This document shows, in pieces, positions 50,276 through 63,215 of a stretch of DNA of 64,000 bases (its first letter is position 1; every line of letters starts with the position of its first letter). This stretch comes from Stenopsyche tienmushanensis (taxonomy: Eukaryota > Arthropoda > Insecta > Trichoptera > Stenopsychidae). Made by a program: the position numbers and the translations under genes. Location of the stretch: NCBI GenBank assembly GCA_008973525.1, contig WACJ01000406.1, forward strand, positions 496,001-560,000. Direction: 5' to 3'. The notes under the pieces are model-generated. The model ran no database searches and was not told the origin of the DNA. It was given only the letters and a program-made list of their open reading frames with translations.

Positions 50276-50579
50276 ATCTTATAATATAAATAAAAGTTTA
50301 AATTGATGTTTTAAATGGCCGAAACGAAGGACACGACGGTTCACGTAAAACTAAACCAATATTCAATTTCAGAACGAAAAATATGTGTGTCGTGTGTGAA
50401 AAAAAAATCACCGTGTCGAAGTCGAAACACATGTCTCATGATTCGATACTTTTTTGCGGAAAAAAAACACGTGAGACGGTCTTCATTTAACATTTATTTG
50501 TGACTTTTCTTGTGTCCCACGATTTATGCACAGTCTTTGCAAACACAAAAATTCACGTGTCCCGCTGTTAACGTGTTAA

Positions 50580-52150
50580 ATTTATCGCGTGGAAAACTTT
50601 TATATTATTTCATATTTAAAAAGATGTGAAGCGGTAGCTTTTACGTTCGTGAATATCTTTTCGTTATATGAATCCCTTTTGGATTATTTGAAAATTATGC
50701 TATATGGTGGATGTAGAGGGTGTGATAAAACCTCCCAGTCAAACTTATGTATTTTTTCTCTTTTATTCCTAGCTTTTGAGTTAACATCTTTAATTATCGA
50801 TAAAAAAAAACTTTTACAAAGATCGTTTCACGTGGTTTCAGTAATTCAAAATTAATTATTCCGCGTACGTCCTTCCAAATACACTGAAAACCCTTACTGA
50901 GTGCTTTCTTTGGTTTAATGGGTTGAAATGGGTTTTCGACTTTTTGAAATTAATTTTTTGATTCATCTATTTTTGTAAACTATCCACATCTCAAACCTTG
51001 TATGGTTTAAAGTTCATATAAAATTAAGTACGCACATAATTTAATTAAATGTTCATTGATGTCTTGGACGTCTGTAAATATTAAAATGGCTTACTTTTGG
51101 ATACAGAGGAAAGTACTCTAAAATATGGCATGCAGGCCGACGCCGGCCCAGCATAGTTTATTTTTATTACATTGTGAAATTTACAATTACGAAACACAAT
51201 AATTGACATATATATTTTAAAAGTAATTAATGATATGAAGTTTATCCGAAAACTATATGAGAGCTAGGTCTTGGCCCTTGGCATTTCTTAGAGGAGTCAA
51301 TGTGGCTTTTAGGCTAAAAAGCTTGGAGACCCCCGATATAGAGGATTGCGTCTTTAGTGTTGAAATGAAAGCAAATCCTATTGTAATTATTTATTAATTC
51401 AATTTGATTCGTCCGTGAATTATGGTTTGAAAACGGCAACGTTCAAAATAATTTAGAAAATTGGACTAATGGTGGTGTTAAATTTACAATTGTCTTAACA
51501 GTCATTCCTTTCATCATACGTCGAATAACATTTTCTCATTATTGTCTTAATCTTGCACAGGTATTGTATTTTCATTCCGAACTCTGTATTTGTGGTCGAA
51601 GCGGTCGTATAATTATTTGAAAGCTCGCGCGTTGGATTATATTATTTTTATGATGTTTATCGCAGAAGGAAGACATTAGCAGGGAGTTCTAAAACTATTC
51701 GCTGCATTTTTAATGACCCTCCCCACTCCAGGAGCGGCATTAATTAAGCGCGGCGAAGAAGGAGCTCCATTCGGGAATCCGGATGATAGTTTACGAACAT
51801 TTGAATTGCATCCACCCCACTTTTACAAGTCACATTGCGGAAATGCATATTTTCTGTTTTATTCACGAGCTTTGGTTGGCTGCGAGGTGCAAAAGCTACA
51901 GCGACCATGCTTTGTCATTAGTGCCTTATTTGACCTGGTTTTCCACAACCCCTCGAGGTTAACACGGAGCGTATTCTGGGCTTTTGTGTTGGGAAAAAAT
52001 CCTACAGAATTGCACTTTAAAGTGCATCCGTTCGCACATTAGCGAAGGCCGTCTATTTATTAGCTTTTTTTGAAACATAACGTTCCTTCGTCCCCTCTTT
52101 TTTGTAAATTTTCTTTGCTGTTATGTAAGTTTGATGTCCAAATTTTCACA
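50580..52150. other. intronic sequence with a possible hAT end
   Basis: 51280-51345 (GGAGTCAATGTGG, GGCTAAAAAGCTTGGAGACC, CCC) resembles a hAT-type terminus and 51135-51160 has a GCCGACGCCGGCCCAGC block. No gene; the ORF at 51713-52042 has no family signature. Confidence 0.35.
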
Positions 52151-52153
52151 ATG

Positions 52154-52179
52154 TTTTTTTCTTTTGTTCGCAGGTAAGC
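52154..52179 (+). promoter_or_regulatory. candidate recursive splicing (ratchet) site
   Basis: A pyrimidine-rich tract (T7, C, T4, G, TT, C) ends in GCAG at 52173 and is followed immediately by GTAAGC. A strong acceptor is thus fused to a strong donor, a zero-length exon. This is the ratchet-point architecture known from long Drosophila introns. It sits 46.6 kb downstream of the donor at 5545 on the same strand, where it could split the very long first intron. It was the only match of this quality I noticed on the plus strand. Confidence 0.55.
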
Positions 52180-52184
52180 TTCGT

Positions 52185-53950
52185 CGAATTTCAATCCATT
52201 GAGTCAGACGCAGTTGCAGTCATCGGTCTTTTCAAATTGGCGGTGCGCTAGACGCGAGAATACAGCATTATTATACGTGTAATTTATCTAAATGGTGCTT
52301 TAAGCAATTACACATTTTAACGTGGGATCGGTTTCTGCAACGTTTATAATTAACTTCGTTTGACACAAAGGTATTAAAATAGCATGGACCGCATATAATG
52401 TTTTATCGTACGTGTTCATTTTCCACATCTCTGCTAAAATGTTTGTATTTGGGATAAACCGTGATTTACTCGGTTCGTGTTCATCGTGCATGTTTTGTTC
52501 TATATAATTTTGTCCCGCTGACCCATTTTCGTAAGGTCAACTCTCTTCCGCTCGCTGGAACATCCCTTTCGCTATCCCGCTGGCTTATTTTGGTGTTTGC
52601 CGATAGATAAACTTATCAAAAGCGAACGTCTTAGCCTCGTACATTATTGATTCGTTTTGATCGAGTTTTCTCATTAGGCAAAAATGTAATCAAATCAGAG
52701 TCGAATCGAGCATCTCTCCGAACATATATTTATAAGACGAATGGACATTGAATACGACGCTTAAAAGACATTGCGCAAAATATACTTTAACATGAGGATA
52801 CATTTTGTGTGCATTTCATTTGTAATTTTTAAATGTGTTTTGTAGGAAGAAACACGTAGCAGACTCTAGTGACCAGAGTAACGTTTTCAAACTCTTTCAT
52901 GCCGACGTGCTTCGTGAATAAATAAAATTCTCGATTCTCACCGTAGCACCCACAATGATATTAAACGGATTTGTAAAGGAAACAGTTAAACGACAAATTG
53001 ACACGCTCACACTTTCTAATTATTGTTTATTAAGCCCTTATGGCAATTTTAATGAATTACATTGCAAATATATGTTTTCATTTTTAAGTCAAAATGCTCC
53101 CTACGGTATAATAAACTGACGATTAAAAAAATGAGGACGCTACTATCAATAGTTTGACAGTAATTATAAAGCGAAGTTAATCTGCCAGCTATTATTTTTT
53201 GGCAAAATATTGCAGTGTTTCGCAAATTGATTAAGCGCTCGGGGCAGAATGGTATTCGATTTTCTGAAGGTATATGTACTACCTGTTTCGTTCTTTGTTC
53301 GATTTCCTCGACAATCCTTCTAGACATGTCGACCACTTGACCTAATTAAATTAATGTATTTCCTCATGTTTTCTAACTATGCCAGGGGTGGATTTACTGG
53401 CACGTTGAGTGCGTGCAGAAATGGAGCACGCGTTTCAAAAAAATACAAAAAATAGATAAACGGAGTGTCGGTATTTGATCAACTATGAATTTAATTTCGA
53501 AACGATTTCATAACGACACATTAATTATTTTCAGTTGAAATGTTGACGCGTAAATGCAATTAAATTTTAAGCACATTTCGAAATAAATATACGTAAAATA
53601 ACTTTTAGTTCGTGGTTAAAATGATCAAACAGAGGAGCAAGTGTACTTACTAAAAACTACATATATGAATATGCTTATTGTAAAAATAAAGGTTGGAACG
53701 AATGAAGAACTTCTGTTGTCGTTTTCGACTTTACTTTATCGGTGTGGATAGGACAGTTAAATTGGAGAGGGCATTTCCCATTTTCGATATACAAGGCTAA
53801 GGCGCTCTTCATCTAGGATATCTTCATTCCGAACTTGGATTGGTGGACTACTTGCACTCTTAAGAAATATTTTCCAATAAAATGATCATGGTCGTAATGA
53901 CTAATTTATCACTGCCTTCCCAAAGAAGACAACTCGTTCTTTCCAACATT
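52185..53950. other. intronic sequence with a possible hAT end
   Basis: 53386-53410 (CAGGGGTGGATTTACTGGCA) resembles the complement of the terminus at 7158-7174. The remainder is unrecognised. Confidence 0.35.
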
Positions 53951-53959
53951 TTGATTTAA

Positions 53960-54910
53960 CATTCTCTCATTATTTATTAAGAAAAACGCTCATTATTAAC
54001 CTGTGTGGTAGGATGATCGCGTATTTGCGAGCGAATTCCAGTGATTCAGAAAGAGCACTTTTGTACGTTGAGCTCGGAGAGAGACAGAGACGGAGTTCGG
54101 TAACTGTGCATGGGAGACAGAGACGGAGAGATTCCTGCGTACATCGCACGATTATATAGATCGTTAATCCAAATTCTAATGATACAATAAATCGATTTCA
54201 AGTGTATTGTTTATGTTTCCTTGAAGAAATGACCAAATATTTTGTGCTTTCGACAGTGTTTATTTATTTAACTCGTTTGTCGCTGCGTCCACCAGATATC
54301 GTCTCCGAAAAGCGAATTCTGCGTCTCATTGTTACGTGTTCTATAACGAATTGCAAATGTTAACTTTACGAATGTCTTTCTATAATCTATTACAGATTAC
54401 AACTGTCTAAATATCTTTCGAGATCGACCTCGAAACTTGCATACCTACCCTTGTTTATTCGCTTATATTCACATTTTGTTAATCTGGCTAATAGCAGAGT
54501 TAAGCTTATCGATCTAACATAAAAATAACACCTGACAGAAGATGTGCCACATGTCTGTTTTTATCCTGTGTGTTATAATATCGCATCGCTATTTCTTCTG
54601 TTTACGTTCCGATTATCGAATTTGGGCCCCGTGAGAAACAACATCGATTCATGTTGGGCGACTAGAGTGTTAAATATAAGCTTCGTATGCGCCATTGTGG
54701 TCCTGATAGATAAGTGGATTTGTACGGATGATAATTGGCAGACATGCAAATATAGCATCTAAGACTATGAAGATTTTAAATTAGCTCACTACTCAAAGGG
54801 TTAAGCAGTTTAACACTATAATTTAATCAAAATCACCCCGGCTCTATTTTTACAATCTTACTCTCGTGATTTCTGCCTTGTATAACAAGATTTCTTAAAC
54901 TCTTGCTCAG
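53960..54910 (+). mobile_element. composite: Tigger derivative carrying family D, copy 3
   Basis: 53985-54270 and 54674-54800 are family D, ending CTCACTACTCAAAGGG before TTAA (54801-54804). CATTATTTATTAAGAAAAAC on the left and 54836-54910 (CACCCCGG, TTTTTACAATCTTACTCTCG) on the right match Tigger sequence at 47390 and 47545. Tigger outer ends were not found. A piggyBac-like MITE interrupts family D at 54272-54669. Confidence 0.7.
54272..54669. mobile_element. piggyBac-like MITE, family P4 (398 bp), in family D
   Basis: TTAA flanks both sides (54268-54271, 54670-54673). The ends CTCGTTTGTCGC and, reverse-complemented, CACTCTAGTCGC are weakly inverted. Family D copies 1 and 2 run from TTTATTT(A/G)TTTATATA straight into AAG.TTCAT, so they supply the empty site: the sequence between the two TTAAs is absent there. 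Confidence 0.8.
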
Positions 54911-54919
54911 TCGTAAAGA

Positions 54920-57900
54920 ATTATAGTCTGTAATGATGAATCTTATCAATATATTTTTCGGAAAACTCATATGTATGTATGTGTTTTTGACATGTTTTCC
55001 TTTATCAATTTCGGATTGCCATTTTACATACGAGCAAACGACGACATCTGGTATACAGCAGTCCCATTTCACATATTGTTTGTTTATGTTGTCAATAAAA
55101 TACGCCAGAGCCATGGGACCGCCTACAAGTTGACAGGCCGCTAAATAGGTTGCTACGGAATGAATTAAAATCATGTTTGAGAAACTCTGGCATTCGCAGG
55201 GGTTAGAAGAGCGTAGTCGGTTGCATAAATGGGCCGTTGCGTGAACCGCATTGTTCTCGTATCACTCGTTAACTTCGCAAGATAATCTTGACACATATTG
55301 TCGTTCTGCGTACAATGTGGTCGTGATGAAAATTGAAACCGTTTCAGTCATTTTTTTTTTAATTATTGAAAGTTTGGGCACCGCGAACGACGCCCCACCG
55401 TGGAGATTGTGTTTCGTTTAATTTGAATCCGCAAGAGCAATTGAATTAGCATAGTAGTGAGCAAAAGCAGAAGCAGGCCAAAGCTGGCTTGAGCGACACA
55501 AATTATCCCGGTGCTTCTATCCTCGCGGGCGTGCACTTGCCATTTATCCCGGAATAAAAATCTCAGCATATAATACCGCCGAGCTTTTGTTTCAGCGCAT
55601 GCATCTAGCTTGCAATGCATGCATGCTATGTACTCGTGATTAACTTTTGTTCGGAGACACACCTATAGTCCGTGAGTTCTCGGACGGACGATTTCGTGTG
55701 TGTTATTTCAAGTATACGTCGAAGAATGAACACTTCGTTTTTACCGCAAATTCCGTAAAAGAAATATACACTCGAGGCGAAAGAATGCGGAAAAACGATT
55801 GTATATCACTTAGTGTCTTTCGGCTCCATTATAGCTCTCAATATTTTCGTAGAGTGCCTCAATAATATAGGGGATAGCGACATTATTTGTGTAATTATTC
55901 CTACAAAGTTGATTCTTTTTCATTTTTGTTTTGTTTTGATATTATAAGTAAATAAAATGGCATTCTTTGTTGCAGATGTTGTTGCCGACATTTATAACAA
56001 ATTTTGAAACCTGTAAATAAATATTATATAAATGTTTTATATTCACAAGACTAATTTAATCTAATTTGTGGCTGTTTATAATAAATATAATATTTGCGTA
56101 ATATTGCAATCATTTAAAGTTGCTATACTCCAATCAAGTTCCTGCGCTACAAATTTAGCCATGTCTATCGAAGCCTTAGTCTCCTTATTTCGAAAGTAGA
56201 CGATGTTTATTTAACAATAATTCACGTAAACTACTTATAGACAAAAAAATAACTATGTAGATTTTAATTTAATGCTGGTATGTACAATTATTCAGGTTTC
56301 GAAATTTGTTATTTATGTCCGCAATATTGAATGCTTGTTAGGTTGAAACTTTCCTGATTCACGTTGTATAAACACTGACTGAAACAAAAATTAGCTTTGT
56401 AGAAATGGATGCAAATTTTCGATAATTTATAATGTGTAATTAATGCTCTTTACAGTGTTCACTAGTAGATTTATTTATTTTATAATAAACTTCATAAATC
56501 AATAGGACTCCATCAGCTATTATTAATTTGTTAATATGCAAATGCCTATTTATTCAACCGCTATCTGAAAAAGTTTAAATTACAATAGTTCACTCCCTTT
56601 GTTTTCAGCGTTGGAGTTTGGCTTGCTTTTTAATTTTTCATAAAAGTACTCAAAAGGGTTCTCACACAGAGCATTATTAACAAGCTGTAATGTAAACAAA
56701 GGCCCACGTTTTTTCATACGAACATGCCATTTTTACTCGTACGTTTTTCTAGAAAAAAATTAATTGGACGTGGGTTGAAGAAAGGTGCGCGCATGCCAAC
56801 TTCTTCAAAACACAAGAAATATTAACAGCATTGCCTTTTTTTATCCCGCTTTTATCTTAAAAGACCAATTATTTACATTTATTTCTCCCCAATGTCTTGA
56901 TACTTTTTAGTAATTTGGCATCAAGGCGTAAATCAAATTATTTTAAATGGGCAATTTTAAAACCAAATTGCGCTGTCGATACGATCTAAACTATTATTTA
57001 TTGGTGCCAATTTTATATATTTCAATAATCATCATTCAAAATATAGGTCAAAACTGTTGAAAACATTTGCAATGTATTCGATCTTCCAATTAAATATTTA
57101 GCAAGTCTAATGATTTCAAATGAAAGAAAGAGTTTTGAGGGATCGCCGATTTAATGGATCGTTAATTTGAGCATTAAATTATTTTCATAATACAATTCAC
57201 TTAACTGTTTGAAGCAAATTTGAAGGTTCATTTAGAACCCTCCGAAATGTCAAGAGGTCAGTACGAGTTCCCAAAATGTTAGGAGTAATGAGGAGACCCA
57301 TTTTGCAAATTCAAACAACAAGTAAAAAGTTGAGTCGTTCGTGGAAATTGCTATGGGCGTCTCAGAAAAGATCCTAAAAGCTAAAATCCCCCCCGCATAA
57401 TAACATCGACTCTGTACAACAATGCATATTGTTCGAAGGTTCAATCATTTAAAAATCCACTCACAACATGATATTTTTCCTGTTTGAAATAATCCACGCC
57501 GATGTATTGTTTCGTTTTCGCTCTAAATCGAGCGTATTTTGCGATTTCGTTAAAGCTGTGTTTTTATCCATTGAACAGCTTAAAATAGATAAATAAAGGA
57601 GGTTGTCCCCGTCCTCCTCCTATTTGACAATAGGTAAAGAAAGGCTCTTCGCTTGTTTGCAGATGGAAATCGCAGCGGGGTTATTTGATACTCAAATAGA
57701 AGGTTTTCTTTCGCGGGACGTTAGGGGCGAACACCCCAACCTGCCCTTGTAGCCTTACTACTTTTTCTGCCTTGCGGCATCATATTTATTGGAATATTTT
57801 AGGTCACTAGGTCAGCCAGTTGGGTAAGGCTCACTCTTACTTTGACCCCTGCACCCCCCCCCCCCCCCATGCATGACGCACTCCCATTCACTAAATATCA

Positions 57901-59210
57901 TTCCACAATAATTCCCCGCTATAACAACTTATTTGGATATTATTACCAATTTCCCAGCGTATCTAAATGAATACATACGTAAAACCGTCTGCATAAATAA
58001 TCGACTCGTTCAATTCAAACCTTTTGATTTGCTAAAAATCATTCCGATCGCGTTAATTTTTATCTGGACATAAAGAATTTATTTCGAACAAAAAGTATTA
58101 GCTCAGGTTCGCAGAAATATCACCTGCGTAAATCTCAAAAACTCAATAAGTAAATATATATTTTACAATGATAATTTAACATTTGCCATGCAAATTGTAC
58201 CCATTATGGTGCTTTTTTTATTGTAATGTAATCATATTACAGCTGATTCATGACCGATTCCCGTACTCAAATTATATATAATATATTTCGTCCACGTAGC
58301 TTATGTATATTATAGGTTCCCACATTCATCAATTTAAATGATTACATTTCAAAGTATAATTTAATTTTTTTTTACGTGACGAGAAAAATATACAAAGTTA
58401 TTCTTCCAATTTCCGTTCTAATTTTTTGTTACCGCTTAGAACATAGTGTGGGTTCAAAGAAAAGGCATTGCCCATTAAAGTAAGGAAATACATTTTCTAG
58501 CTACAGTTTAAATCTGTTTTTTTTTCATACATACATTGAAATTATTTTAATGTAAATTGTCACGGATGAACATTTATATTTTTAAATTTAGGTTTTCCAT
58601 CCCGTAAACAGTCGTTGGCAGACCACCATGTTCATTTCGATGTATAGAATCGTCTTATAATATATAATATTTTGTCATTTTATCAGCTAAATAAATGACC
58701 CATTTTTATGCTTAAATATCGTATCTATATTTTTATAATGGACCCATTTCATGAACTCTCATTGTAAAAGCTTTTGAATGTAATTCTAGGCTATAGGAAA
58801 AAATGGGTGTTTCAAAGCTGATTTGTCTTGATTTGCTTTAATTAATTCGAGCAGGGGCGACTTATTAACAATAATCATTTATTACATCATTTTAATATAA
58901 TGATGATATCACATATCGCTCATAGCTCTCATCTTATATAACAAATCCATGACAATATCTTTTCTATATCCTCCCACGAGTCTCCTTTCATAAAGATCAT
59001 GATCTTCAGCGATGAGGGAAAATGACCGTAATAATGAAAGACATTTTGTCTGATTTATGAGTGGTAACGATTCCTTAGGGCAGGGCATTGGTATATAACT
59101 ATAAAATTGCCCAAATTTATATAAAAATAAATAAATAATTAAGAGACTTATTTTATTTGAATTTCATATATATTATTTTAATATTCGTTCGTTCGTCCGA
59201 TATAGTAATA
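54920..59210. other. intronic sequence, nothing recognised
   Basis: AT-rich with a moderately G+C-rich patch (55370-55660). A 15-C run lies at 57854-57868 inside a G+C-rich strip (57600-57900). No gene signature seen. Confidence 0.4.
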
Positions 59211-59217
59211 TAGAGTA

Positions 59218-59605
59218 CTATCGAATACCCGGCATGCGTTTTAATGCCATTAGCGCTTAATAATTATTTGAAAAGAAACGCAGTACGTGGTTTATTGCTT
59301 CAGGTCACGTGTAGCACGAGCTGAAGAGCTGGGATCCAAAAGCATATGCACACTCGCTCTCGTCTCGAAGACCGACTTAACCACCGTATTGCATGCGTAT
59401 TATTTCTCTCCCCGTCCCCGCAGTCCAAACTTCATTTCACCAGACACATATGCGCCAACATGGTGCATCCATACAATATTTTTACTATACCTATGTTATT
59501 CCCGCAAGTGTAAACAGTAAACTGACAAAGTTTTATCGCCACATGATGAACGGTATGGCAGCGCATTACATACGAACAAACAGAGATTAATTTTTATGCA
59601 TTAGA
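59218..59605 (-). mobile_element. non-autonomous Helitron, copy H4 (388 bp)
   Basis: On the minus strand it starts TCTAATGCATAAAAATTAAT after A. Its 3' end is ATAG before T, one base from CTAG. A clean hairpin (GGCAT, 8-nt loop, ATGCC at 59231-59248) lies about 10 bases inside the 3' end. The body matches H3 and H1 closely. Confidence 0.85.
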
Positions 59606-59609
59606 TTAT

Positions 59610-61795
59610 TAAATAATAATAAATTATCTTTTCGATAAAACTGGAATCCACTGTAAGTTATAAGAAGGCCTGAAATATTAGAATTTAAAAGAGTGCTAAT
59701 TTAATATATGAATTTAATGATATGTCTAATGATGCTTGAATAGCCATCGGAGAGGTACTTTACACGGAAAATATTTCATTGACATGATCGTCACAAATTC
59801 AAAGGATCAGAGTGAACTTTGCTCTAACGAAAGAGATTCATTGATTATTAAAAAAATAAATATACGAATTGCAAATAGCGAGCGCAGCTTGACATTCGAA
59901 GAGGACGCTGGTTGTAAAATAAAATCGTACATTTTATATGAGAGATTGCTATTTTCGATAATTTTATTTCTCTTTTACAAAAACAACTATTTTAACATTG
60001 TCGAGCAAATTGACGTTGAATAAAATAAATACTGTGTAGAAGCACTTTATATAAAAGTCGCCACATTGTGTTAAAATTTTATTTTTTGATTGAAATGCGT
60101 ATTTATATAAATAATCGTTAATGTTTTAATAATAAAATTATTATTAAAAATATATCCCCATCGTTATTTATATATTTGTCTAAGATAGCATTCTAGGTAA
60201 TCTACTGCATTGGAATATGGCTAAGTTTAGTTGCATGCAAAAAAATATAATGGCATTCGATCGCATTGAAGAAGCAGTATGTAATTGATTGAGAATGAAG
60301 GTTTAAATATAAGAGAGTGTCGTTAGTTTAGGCTGTAAGAGGCGGTTCACCAGCTGCTCGTTGTCCACTCGGCATTAGGTAATTAGCTAAAGTGCTTTCT
60401 GTCATTCCGGTCCGTGTTCTTATCTGCTCCCGTTGTTCCGCCCAAAGGTTGACGATCGCCGTTTCATTTTATCCAGATGTAAGGGTGGCCGGCGATGGTC
60501 CCGCTGCGGCGGACTAAACGGTCACCGGGGTGCCCTTGCGCCCTTTCTTTAATCTTCTGCGACCACGGAAATGCTCAAAAATAACCACCGGCAATAATGT
60601 CCACGAATAACAGCCGACCGAGCGTGATTAATCGACTGCCGCTAATGTGATCGCCTACATTTTCACGTTTTTCTTCCATCTTCGACTTAATAGATTTACG
60701 TCAAAATGCGAAGGGCGTTGCTAAATTTGTCGCATTTTTTTCCTATCGCAATCGGTGCCTTTTGTCATATAAGTAATGCTTTCGAGTTGCATATTTCTTC
60801 TTGGCTCTGATCCGATTCGGTTTGCATCGATCATTTTGTCATTGTTTCAAATTGTTTTGTGTGTTTTGAGAAAAGACGATTGATGTGTGTGTACATCGAA
60901 GTCGCTTAAGTTTTCGAAGAAGTCGCATTCGAAACGAAGGAAACGTTTACATTTTCTTTTTCTCTTGAGGTTTCAATTGTCGCTCCAATGCTCCTCATTA
61001 TTTTTTGTGAATTATTTGCTTGACTCGATATTTATTCAGGTTAATGTCACATGTTGACATTAACCGATTTGAAACGCTGAGTTTTGTTTTGCAATATAAA
61101 GTGGAGCCAGTTTCGAAATTCGTCGGCTATTGTTCGACGTTTGCAGGATTTGGAGGCTTCGAAAGCGGTCGTTAAATGTGCGTTTTGCAGTCTCCTTCGT
61201 GCTTTTTTCTTGTTGTCGTCGAGGCGACCCATTTTCTATGACCGATTTGCTCAGTTTTCGCGCATAATTTAGCCGAGTTTCGCCGACTTGCCTGTTTGAT
61301 CACATTTCCCGGTCTCTTAACCGCGCTAAATCGACGTTTCCGGTCGCTCTGTCTACAGTTTGTTTGTGTTTTCACTACGTTTTACGCCAGCGTAGGTGAT
61401 AACAAAATTAGCCGTAGTAATTTAATAAAACTCCGGACCCTCGTCGACGAGTTTCGCTCTGCTCTCAAGGTGGGTTTCCCCCTTGTTTTTCGACATTTTC
61501 CCTATCATTTTTCACGCATCTTTTTTTCTATTTGCGCAGTTTTAACGACTGCAAACAAACACTTCCGCCTCTTAATAGAAAAATGGTCCATAAAACCTTT
61601 CTTCCCGGTGGTAGAACGAAAGAATTTTTTCCCTTCGGAGAGCCAGCATAATATTGGAATTCTTTAAGGGTCGAGTCGGCTACTGATACTTATTTTGCTT
61701 TTTTTTATTTAAATTGAAACATCACAAAACTGTAAATAATTGATGGGACTTAGCTTATTTTTTTTCTCATTGCACAGTCGCTAGGGCGAGATATG
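59610..61795. other. intronic sequence; G+C-rich patch may be conserved non-coding
   Basis: 60340-60660 is markedly more G+C-rich and lower in simple repeats than its surroundings, with several TAAT-type homeodomain core motifs (GTGATTAATCGAC, GCTAATGTGATCG). I see no ORF or splice-bounded exon. It could be an enhancer-like conserved element, but that cannot be tested from one genome. Confidence 0.35.
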
Positions 61796-61800
61796 TTTAA

Positions 61801-62462
61801 AGTGTCATCTCACGTTGACGATCCAAAAAATAGGGATTTTTTTACGGTAAATACACCGTATAATGAAATGAATATTTTTGAGATTTATTATGGCACTCTT
61901 CGTAATAAATTTGTAATTAATATATATATAATGTCATTTTTAAAACATCAAAATTACATTGCCAAAAAAGATGCAAGTCCACAGTATGGATCAAATTTTT
62001 CATTCAGGCTTACCTTAAATAAAAAGTTTAAAAGGTTCTTAATCTATAAGCGTGTTGCTATTGAATAATACTCAATTAATATTTTTCGTTTAAAAGTTAC
62101 AAAATGGCGCCGGTTTGAAAAAAAAAACACTTTTTTGATACCCTGGGGGTACTTTGTTTAAGCTGTTGGGGAGCATCGACATACATGTATGTCCGAATTC
62201 TCATGTCCCAAAAAGAGCACTCTTGCACATTGAAGCTCGGAGACAGACAGAGAAAGAGAGAACTTAGCGCAGTTCGGGAGACTGAGACGGATAGCTTCCT
62301 CACGTGCATCGCATGATTGTATAGATCGATAAGCCCAAATTTATCGACTTATAATGATTTCGATTTCAAGTGTGTTATTTGTTTACGCAAAGAAACGACC
62401 GAATATTGTGTGTTATCGAGAGTGTTTGTTTATTTTTTTGTATGATAAAGTGAGATGACCCC
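61801..62462. mobile_element. candidate piggyBac-like MITE, family P5 (662 bp), carrying family D
   Basis: AGTGTCATCTCAC on the left and, reverse-complemented, GGGGTCATCTCAC on the right (11 of 13 match) are flanked by TTAA (61797-61800 and 62463-62466). The right half consists of family D sequence. The 61793-62068 ORF starts outside the left end and has no family signature. Confidence 0.55.
62200..62450 (+). repeat. dispersed repeat family D, copy 4
   Basis: AAAGAGCACTCTTGCACATT, GAAGCTCGGAGACAGACAGA, GCATCGCATGATTGTATAGA, CAAATTTATCGACTTATAAT and GAATATTGTGTGTTATCGAG match the other copies. It ends after the TTTGTTTATTTTT block at the right end of the P5 candidate. Confidence 0.8.
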
Positions 62463-63094
62463 TTAATTCAAACACACATGGAGTCAAATTTGATTTAAAT
62501 CCGTATAATTTTCTTTCCTTTCCAAGAAATTGATGGAAACTTTATAATTGTATAAATTATTCATTCATACCGATTATACATCATTATAAATACCTACTCG
62601 TATTTACATCCAATAACTAGTAACCACTAATAGTGTATTTTAAAATGTAACCCGCTTCAATTTTTAACACATCAATTGTTTCCTAATTATGTTTACAAAT
62701 GTCGTTTTATTGGGATCTATCAATTGATTGATGGAATTCATTCAGTATTGTCGAACAGTTCAATTATTGTTAAATTGTGCAAATAGAAGAAATTCGTAAA
62801 TTAATATATAGAGCTGTGTGTAATTAAAGAAAATCTTATTAGCGAGTAAAAAGAGAAACCAAATATTTTTTAATATGATCATTTAAAACTCTTACATTTG
62901 TAATTGATAACAATATTTTAATATTAGCTTCCTCTGCCCCGCTGGCATATTTATATGCAATTTTTGTGTATCTCTCAAAGAGCTAAATGAGTGGTGTATT
63001 TTTAGTTTTATTAAGCATAAGTATATAGTTACATATTCCAGATGTCCCGCTGGAAGAGCGTTTAAAATGAGACTCGGAGGACATGTTACCTCCA

Positions 63095-63215
63095 ATATCG
63101 AGCGCATAAGGAGGTGAATGTATCATATAAACGAGATGGATATAACTCTTTACTATGAATGTATATTTAAGAGGCCCTAATTCTGCAGTATACTGTGAAT
63201 GGCTGCACTAAGATA
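63095..63215 (+). mobile_element. LINE 3'-terminal remnant, copy 2
   Basis: ATCGAGCGCATAAGGAGGTG, ACGAGATGGATATAACTC, AAGAGGCCCTAATTCTGCAG and TGAATGGCTGCACTAAGAT align with 50150-50275, without the clean ATG tail. The surrounding 62470-63590 is otherwise unrecognised AT-rich sequence. Confidence 0.55.

Noticed and set aside
50310..50577. Possible piggyBac C-terminal Cys-rich domain (RKICVSCVKKK) next to a TTAA
   Set aside because: Only two or three cysteines fit the pattern, no upstream transposase is readable, and left and right ends do not match.
57854..57868. 15-base C run (also 11 G at 21838 and 10 C at 46660)
   Set aside because: Simple homopolymers that could be replication slippage or assembly artefacts; no further structure supports a function.
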